NCBI GenBank assembly: GCA_046727435.1
Contig: JBKPCR010000467.1
Location: forward strand, 1 to 5,722
Direction of reading: 5' to 3'
From: CAVPRW01 sp046727435 [NCBI: bacterium]
GTDB taxonomy: Bacteria > Tectomicrobia > Entotheonellia > J063
DNA length: 5,722 bases
Position 1 is the first letter of the stretch; each line of letters opens with the position of its first letter. Below, piece by piece: positions 1 to 3,562 of the stretch. The translations under genes and the position numbers were made by a program. The notes under the pieces are model-generated. The model had not been told where the DNA came from. It ran no database searches and worked only from the letters and a program-made list of their open reading frames with translations.

Positions 1-184
1 ACCCTCCGAGCAGTTGATGCAAGACCTCCAAGAGCATGTGAAGCGCGTCACAGCGCCATACAAATATCCCCGCGAGATCGAGTTCACCACCGAGCTCCCG
101 AAGACCATCAGCGGTAAAATCCGCCGGGTGGAGTTGCGGCAGCGCGAACGCGATCGCAAAACTGTGGGACGGCCGCAGAATTGA
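1..184 (+). CDS. Acyl-CoA synthetase (AMP-forming), C-terminal end only
   Basis: The first complete codon is at base 2, and 60 residues run to a TGA at 182-184; the gene begins outside the window. The fragment is the small C-terminal lid domain of the ANL adenylating superfamily (PF13193 type). Around residues 17-25 there is a [12 protein letters not shown] stretch, and at residues 33-42 the A10 motif [10 protein letters not shown]. Lys39 of this motif is, by family knowledge, the catalytic lysine for acyl-adenylate formation. The motif wording resembles medium-chain acyl-CoA or acetyl-CoA synthetases more than AMP-dependent peptide synthetase domains. Such enzymes activate a carboxylic acid with ATP and CoA in the cytosol. 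The substrate cannot be read from this piece. The tail after the motif is basic and short. It converges on the antiporter gene with a 30-base gap in which I see no hairpin terminator. Confidence 0.9.
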   Translation, partial: PSEQLMQDLQEHVKRVTAPYKYPREIEFTTELPKTISGKIRRVELRQRERDRKTVGRPQN

Positions 185-214
185 GGAGATACCTTTTCAG
201 CGGTGTTTCTGGGC

Positions 215-1450
215 CTAGAGTGTACCATCCACGCGTGGGGGATCTTCCTTCATCTCAGGGGGCTTTTGCCAGCGGAAGATTGTATTGAGTTGTTTGAACA
301 CGAACCGAGATTGCATGGTGAGCAGGGGCCCTAATATGGCTAGGATCAGCACATAGAGTGCAGCAAACGGTTGTAGGATCGGCAGCAAACCGCCATTTCG
401 GCCTAAATTGGCCATAATAATGGAGAACTCACCACGGGACACGATTGTCAGTCCAATGTTCGAGGAGGCCCGTGGTGACAAGCGGCCGCTGCGCCCGGCT
501 AGCATGCCTGCGGCGAAATTGCCGACCAGCGTCAGCGCCACAGCCCCCAGCGCTGGCCATACAGCACCTCCTAAGGTATAGGGGTCGATGGTGAGGCCAA
601 AGTGAAAGAAAAACATGGCGCCGAAAAAGTCTCGAAAAGGGATGACGAGATGCTCGATACGCTGACGATGGTCTGTTTCGGCTAACACCAACCCGGCCAG
701 AAGGGCTCCAATGGCCTCAGCCACATGAATGGTCTCCGACAAACCGGCGACCAGCAACAGGGTCGCGAAAATGATCAGCAGAAAAACTTCATCCGAAGAG
801 ATGTCGAGCGCCCGGTTCAACCAGGGGGTAGCTTTGCGACCCACAGCGAGAACAGCCAGCATGAAGCCAAGGGCTATCACAGCCGACGTAGCCGCCTGGC
901 TGAACGAGGTGGCGCCGCTCAGCACCAAGCCTGATACGAGCGTCAAATACACGGCAAGAAAAATATCTTCGAACATAATGATGCCAAGGATCATTTCAGT
1001 TTCCGGATTGGCCGTGCGTTTGAGGTCCACCAGCACTTTGGCGACAATTGCACTGGAGGAAATGGTGGTGATCCCGGCGGCGACCAGCATCTCGCGTAGC
1101 GGCCAATCCATCAACCAGGCAAACCCCAGCCCCAGTCCAAAGTTCAAGGCGATGTAGATCGTCCCACCCACTACAATCAAGTGTCCAGCCTTGATCAAGC
1201 GGCCAAGCGAGAACTCCAGACCGAGATAGAATAGTAAGAATAGAATGCCGAGTCGCCCCATGAATTCAAGGAGCGGGGCGCTCTGGATGAAGCGTAAGTC
1301 GATAATGCCGAGTTTGGGCATGTGCGGGCCAACGACCATGCCGGCGAGGATGAGAAATGGCACGACCGAAAACCGCAAGCGGGCGGAGAGTAGCGCCGCG
1401 CCGGCGACGAGGGTGAGTGCCAAACCAACCTCAAAGACGATGTGCTCCAT
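215..1450 (-). CDS. khtU: KhtU-like K+/H+ antiporter (CPA2 family)
   Basis: A 411-residue integral membrane protein, almost entirely hydrophobic segments, matching the Na+/H+ exchanger fold (PF00999), CPA2 branch. Visible family marks are FYLGLEFS (74-81), a serine-rich ITTISSSAIV segment (127-136), the acidic pair Glu161-Asp162 in FEDIF, which is the likely ion site, and SRGEFSII (338-345). After the last membrane segment (about 380) there is only a short charged tail. The fused NAD-binding RCK domain of KefB/KefC is absent, so regulation must come from a separate protein. That protein is encoded immediately upstream: the khtT stop codon ends 3 bases before this ATG. Length and arrangement match the Bacillus subtilis KhtTU pair, in which this subunit exports K+ (or other monovalent cations) in exchange for H+. 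The ribosome site is weak (AGGGG about 12 bases upstream), which suggests translational coupling to khtT. Ion specificity is inferred; Na+/H+ exchange is possible. Confidence 0.93.
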   Translation of the reverse strand: MEHIVFEVGLALTLVAGAALLSARLRFSVVPFLILAGMVVGPHMPKLGIIDLRFIQSAPLLEFMGRLGILFLLFYLGLEFSLGRLIKAGHLIVVGGTIYIALNFGLGLGFAWLMDWPLREMLVAAGITTISSSAIVAKVLVDLKRTANPETEMILGIIMFEDIFLAVYLTLVSGLVLSGATSFSQAATSAVIALGFMLAVLAVGRKATPWLNRALDISSDEVFLLIIFATLLLVAGLSETIHVAEAIGALLAGLVLAETDHRQRIEHLVIPFRDFFGAMFFFHFGLTIDPYTLGGAVWPALGAVALTLVGNFAAGMLAGRSGRLSPRASSNIGLTIVSRGEFSIIMANLGRNGGLLPILQPFAALYVLILAILGPLLTMQSRFVFKQLNTIFRWQKPPEMKEDPPRVDGTL

Positions 1451-1453
1451 CGG

Positions 1454-1951
1454 CTATTGGTTCCCCTGGGTGATGAGTCGTTTGAAGGCCTGCACCTGTT
1501 GCCGCTCTCCAGCAATCACCACTGTCACGTCCTCAGTGAGTGTCTGATCGGGGCCAGGGTTGATGTGCTTGCGGCCATCCTTTTCGATGATGGCCATAAT
1601 GGTGGCGCCGGTGGCCTGGCGCACCTGGAGTTGTCCAATCGTTTGTTCAATCGCAGCGGAGCCAAGCTCGATTTTGTACCATTCGATCACTAATCCTTCG
1701 AGAGTGATGCTCATGGATTCTAAAGCCTTGGGTGTATAATTCAGGCCCCCGATGATGCCGGCGACTTGTCGCGCTTCGGTATCGTTGAGGGTAACCATGG
1801 AAAGCAATTCATCCGGGTCGTTGGGATCGAAGTGGTACAGTTCGCGTCTCCCATCATCATGAACCACAACGATAAGCTTGTCGCCGCTCTGGGCCTCGAT
1901 TTGAAACTTGCGGCCGATGCCTGGGAGATCTGATTCACGGATGGTGGACAT
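1454..1951 (-). CDS. khtT: KhtT-like regulatory subunit of K+/H+ antiporter (RCK_C domain)
   Basis: A 165-residue soluble protein. Residues 1-75 resemble the KhtT N-terminal domain (LPGIGRKFQIE at 9-19, then a GDKLIVVVHDDGRRELYHF strand pair). Residues about 85-163 form a TrkA_C/RCK_C domain (PF02080), with the WYKIELG start, the GATIMAIIEKDG core and a TLTEDVTVVIAGE strand. In B. subtilis KhtT, the same length, this domain binds cyclic di-AMP and controls KhtU. Whether this organism makes that nucleotide cannot be seen here. I chose the ATG at 1951 because AAGGAGG lies 9 bases before it. An in-frame TTG at 1960 directly abuts the GGAGG and is too close to be served by it. It is the first gene of the pair with khtU, 3 bases apart. 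Its 5' leader is unusually structured and may hide the ribosome site (see the leader entries). Confidence 0.93.
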   Translation of the reverse strand: MSTIRESDLPGIGRKFQIEAQSGDKLIVVVHDDGRRELYHFDPNDPDELLSMVTLNDTEARQVAGIIGGLNYTPKALESMSITLEGLVIEWYKIELGSAAIEQTIGQLQVRQATGATIMAIIEKDGRKHINPGPDQTLTEDVTVVIAGERQQVQAFKRLITQGNQ

Positions 1952-2092
1952 ACAGCACAACCTCCTTCACATGAGGCCGATCACCGCCGAACGAGATGAA
2001 AGATGCCCTTCACGGATGATTATGAGAATGCCGACCAGCAACGGCCTAACTCGCTCGGCGTCCCAATGTTAGGTGGGCTGAAGGTATATATA
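1952..2092 (-). promoter_or_regulatory. Candidate structured 5' leader of khtTU
   Basis: Read as - strand RNA, this 141-base stretch begins with a TATATATA patch (2092 to 2085) that could be a -10 region; no good -35 is visible. It then offers three helices. Helix A pairs CCUAAC (2073-2068) with GUUAGG (2050-2045). Helix B pairs CGCCGAGCGAG (2060-2050) with CUCGUUCGGCG (1995-1985), 11 pairs with one G-U. The 5' arm of B lies in the loop of A, so together they form an H-type pseudoknot geometry sharing one base. Helix C pairs GGCCUC (1978-1973) with GAGGUU (1964-1959), including two G-U pairs, and covers the khtT ribosome site. The wobbles fit only the - strand RNA. I see no match to the known cyclic di-AMP (ydaO) riboswitch. 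The folding is hand-derived and could be chance. Confidence 0.35.
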
Positions 2093-2155
2093 GGTAAGAT
2101 AATGGTCGTTTATGAGCGATCGGCCGAGGTTGCTTTCGTCAACACGACGCTCCTA

Positions 2156-2202
2156 CCCAGGGCGGAGGCCGGCAGATCAGCGGTCGGCCGGCTTCGCCTG
2201 GG
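2156..2202 (-). terminator. GC-rich hairpin downstream of the cold-shock gene
   Basis: Beginning 14 bases after the cold-shock stop codon, the arms 2156-2173 and 2187-2202 pair: CCCAGG with CCTGGG at the base and GCCGGC with GCCGGC at the top, joined by a short irregular middle with two one-base bulges and a 13-base loop. It sits where a transcript end is expected. No U-tract follows on the - strand, so it is not a classical intrinsic terminator. It may instead protect the mRNA 3' end or act with Rho. The middle pairs slightly better in the + strand sense (one G-U rather than A-C), so direction is unsure. It could also be a dispersed genomic palindrome. Confidence 0.35.
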
Positions 2203-2215
2203 CGCCGCGAGATGA

Positions 2216-2425
2216 CTATGGTTTCTCGGCAACTTGGATATTCACGGCTCGAGGTCCCTTAGGGCTGGATTCCACCTCAAATTCCACTGCATCCCCCTCT
2301 GCGACAGACTCGAAACGGGTGCTGCGCAGGCCGGAGCGGTGGAAGAAGATCTCCTGTCCATCCGACGTCCGAATAAACCCGAACCCACGGTCTTTGAACA
2401 CGCGTTTAATCGTCCCCGTCGGCAT
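2216..2425 (-). CDS. Cold-shock domain protein (CspA family)
   Basis: A 69-residue single cold-shock domain (PF00313), the usual family length. It opens with PTGTIKRVFKDRGFGFIRT; the RNP1 motif is at about 13-19 (RGFGFIR) and the RNP2-type motif EIFFHRSGL at 25-33. It ends with the expected GPRAVNIQV strand. Such proteins form a five-strand OB barrel, bind single-stranded RNA or DNA through the aromatic residues of both motifs and act as RNA chaperones in the cytosol. The ATG at 2425 was chosen because AAAGGAGG lies 6 bases upstream and the domain begins there; upstream in-frame codons to 2551 have no family resemblance. It probably has its own promoter at 2828-2856 and a long leader, as is typical of cold-induced members. 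Whether it is cold-induced cannot be told from sequence, since many family members are constitutive. Confidence 0.96.
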   Translation of the reverse strand: MPTGTIKRVFKDRGFGFIRTSDGQEIFFHRSGLRSTRFESVAEGDAVEFEVESSPKGPRAVNIQVAEKP

Positions 2426-2821
2426 GCGACACCTCCTTTGATTGGTTGGAGTGGGACAGCACGGATGGGACAGAGGTCGTCCGCCGACCACCTCTCCATG
2501 CCAATGTTTCCAGGTATTCAGGATAGCAGCGTTATTCACCCATGATGACACTCCCCTAGAAAGAATGCTGCGTCGTTTGTCTACCTACACGGCCCCAATA
2601 TCCCCGCGTGCTCATGCTGTCGCCGGCAGGGGTGCGGAGGCGCATGCAGGGCTCGTCGTTCTCGTAACTTTCTTTGACGGTGCCGTTTTGGACACAGCCG
2701 CGTTTCAGCTTTTGCTGATTTCGATGCGTACATCGATATCGTGGCAGCTTTTTAGGCGTTTTCGTTAATCAGCGACGAAGGTAAGAACCCAATCTTTTTG
2801 AATTCTTTGATTACAAAAACC
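2426..2821 (-). promoter_or_regulatory. Long candidate 5' leader of the cold-shock gene
   Basis: If transcription starts near 2821, the cold-shock message has a leader of about 396 bases. No frame in it combines a start codon with a ribosome site. Visible structure on the - strand RNA includes: a hairpin UCGAUG-UACG-CAUCGA (2736-2721); a hairpin UCAGC-AAAA-GCUGA (2718-2705); a hairpin AGAGGU-G-GUC / GAC-G-ACCUCU with loop GGCG (2495-2472); a CTGTCCCA direct repeat with 14-base period (2473-2466 and 2459-2452); and a local pairing of CACUCC (2453-2448) with the ribosome site GGAGGUG (2436-2430), one base bulged. The ACCUC arm of the third hairpin could alternatively pair with GAGGU of the ribosome site. 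This is a plausible RNA switch; all folds are by eye. Confidence 0.4.
2559..2768 (-). pseudogene. Stop-free 70-codon frame, possible gene remnant or small protein
   Basis: The frame lies between a TGA at 2769-2771 and a TAG at 2556-2558. Its translation is polar and basic at first, then reads RGCVQNGTVKESYENDEPCM and on to TPAGDSMSTRGYWGRVGR, with GC-rich third codon positions in that part, as in the neighbouring genes. It lacks a standard start near its beginning; the first ATG is about 41 codons in and has no ribosome site. I do not recognise the family. It overlaps the candidate cold-shock leader. It may be chance, a decayed gene, or the tail of a frame-shifted one. Confidence 0.15.
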
Positions 2822-2827
2822 AGGCGC

Positions 2828-2856
2828 ATTATCGATGAATGGAGTACGGGGGTCAA
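2828..2856 (-). promoter_or_regulatory. Sigma70-type promoter, probably for the cold-shock gene
   Basis: On the - strand, TTGACC (2856-2851) is followed after exactly 17 bases by GATAAT (2833-2828). Five of six bases match consensus in each box and the spacing is ideal. A G near 2821 would be the start base. An A/T-rich stretch (about 2862-2880) lies just upstream of the -35 box and could help polymerase binding. It points toward the cold-shock gene, 396 bases ahead, with no other evident gene between. Confidence 0.6.
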
Positions 2857-2900
2857 GCGGAAAATCTCTTTATCGTTCAAAGGGATTATTGACATCACAA

Positions 2901-3060
2901 GATGAGTGGGGGACGTGGGGGAGGGCAGCCCGCGAGGCGAGGAGCGGGGGACCTCTCATGGGATGGCTCGGGGATGACCTCCAGAGATCTACCGGAATGG
3001 TGTTCTCAGTGCAGATAACACCAGATGCGGTGGGGGAGGAGAACGAGGGCAGCGAGGGGA
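2901..3060 (-). promoter_or_regulatory. C-rich, G-poor stretch, possible Rho utilisation region
   Basis: By hand count the - strand here has about 73 C and 31 G in 160 bases, with repeated CCCCC runs. Rho loads on unstructured C-rich, G-poor RNA just after genes, and this stretch follows the ferredoxin and precedes a new promoter. Within it a 7-base inverted repeat, TGGTGTT (2998-3004) and AACACCA (3017-3023), makes a modest hairpin. On the + strand the same bases form G-runs. Confidence 0.35.
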
Positions 3061-3089
3061 GCTATTCAGCTAGGTGAGAGATAGCCCCC
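3056..3089 (-). terminator. Hairpin after the ferredoxin gene with C-rich tail
   Basis: GGGG-GCTAT (3089-3081 on the - strand) pairs with ATAGC-T-CCCC (3065-3056): nine pairs with one bulged T and a 15-base loop. It begins 34 bases after the ferredoxin stop. No U-tract follows; instead the downstream - strand is pyrimidine-rich and very rich in C. This is more like a stalling hairpin or mRNA end before Rho-dependent termination than an intrinsic terminator. Confidence 0.45.
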
Positions 3090-3123
3090 GATGCCGGAAA
3101 GTCAATGGCAGTGACGTAGGTGC

Positions 3124-3435
3124 TCAATCGACCGTTACCCATACATCATCGCCGTCGACGCTCACAGCATAGCTGCGGACATGCCCATAGGGGTTGGAGA
3201 CACACTGTCCAGAGGTGATATCGAAGGCCCAGAGGTGCCAGGGGCAACTGACGAGCTTGCCTCTGACGGAACCTTCACCGATTGGTCCCCCCCGATGGGG
3301 GCATTCGTTATCGATAGCGTACACGGTGTCCTGCATCTTAAAGAGCGCGATGAGTTTGCCACCGGCTTGCACCACTTTGCCATAGCTGCGGGGAATTTCT
3401 CTCAGCGTTCCAACCTTGATCCGTTGCTCTGCCAC
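3124..3435 (-). CDS. Rieske [2Fe-2S] ferredoxin, NirD/BphF type
   Basis: A 103-residue soluble protein made of a single Rieske domain (PF00355 type). The cluster ligands are Cys45 and His47 in CPHRGGPIG and Cys64 and His67 in CPWHLWAFD, the usual C-x-H...C-x2-H pattern with 16 residues between the boxes. The trailing TSGQC and NPYGH segment completes the cluster-binding loops. There is no signal peptide or membrane anchor, so it is cytosolic, unlike the Rieske subunit of cytochrome bc complexes. The start is GTG at 3433-3435, with CAGGAG about 6 bases upstream. The family includes small electron carriers for oxygenases and the small subunit of NADH-nitrite reductase, but no oxygenase or nitrite reductase gene is next to it. 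It follows carB by 127 bases in the same direction, in a gap with no clear promoter or terminator, so co-transcription is possible. The redox partner is unknown. Confidence 0.94.
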   Translation of the reverse strand: MAEQRIKVGTLREIPRSYGKVVQAGGKLIALFKMQDTVYAIDNECPHRGGPIGEGSVRGKLVSCPWHLWAFDITSGQCVSNPYGHVRSYAVSVDGDDVWVTVD

Positions 3436-3562
3436 GCCAGTCTCCTGAAAGAACAGCCTAGGGTGATGACCCCATCTCCCCTGGCCAAGGCCTCAATCTA
3501 GCCCTCGTGTGTACCCATCCGACACCAGCGGGGAACGGCAGGGCTGTTGGGTAGTTACCGTC

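Larger units (their letters stand above)
2426..3123. other. 698-base region with no convincing gene
   Basis: Between the ferredoxin stop and the cold-shock start there is no frame with a believable start, ribosome site and family resemblance. The + frame 2835-3077 is a low-complexity product of the G-rich sequence. The - frame 2559-2768 is free of stops for 70 codons and fairly protein-like in its second half, but has no ATG, GTG or TTG start with a ribosome site. From right to left the region holds a hairpin with a C-rich tail (3089 down to about 2901), a sigma70-type promoter (2856-2828) and a leader (2821-2426). Confidence 0.7.

Noticed and set aside
2044-2074. GCCTAAC ... GTTAGGT resembling the outer ends of an integron attC site.
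   Set aside because: The whole element is only 31 bases, shorter than attC sites, has no inner boxes, and there is no cassette gene or integrase; the pairing is better read as a leader helix.
2137-2142. TTGACG on the - strand as the -35 box for khtTU.
   Set aside because: No -10 box at proper spacing; the TATATATA patch is 44 bases away.
2226-2551. Extending the cold-shock protein upstream to codon 2551.
   Set aside because: The family domain starts exactly at the ATG at 2425, which has an ideal ribosome site; the extra 42 codons look non-coding.
2581-2733. A 50-codon, Arg-rich - strand frame starting at ATG 2733.
   Set aside because: No ribosome site lies before the ATG, and the composition is typical of a shifted reading of GC-rich sequence.
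2442-2768. A 108-codon + strand frame.
   Set aside because: It has no ribosome site and its hydrophobic run is the complement of a polar - strand frame; no family resemblance.
2889-2894. A perfect TTGACA -35 box on the + strand.
   Set aside because: There is no -10-like hexamer at 16-18 bases; the DNA there is G-rich, and no + strand gene follows.
2835-3077. An 80-codon + strand frame starting at ATG.
   Set aside because: Its product is a low-complexity consequence of G-rich DNA, without ribosome site or recognisable domain, and it overlaps a good - strand promoter.
3500-3545. AGCCCT / AGGGCT inverted repeat between carB and the ferredoxin as a terminator.
   Set aside because: Only six pairs around a loop of 34 bases and no U-tract.
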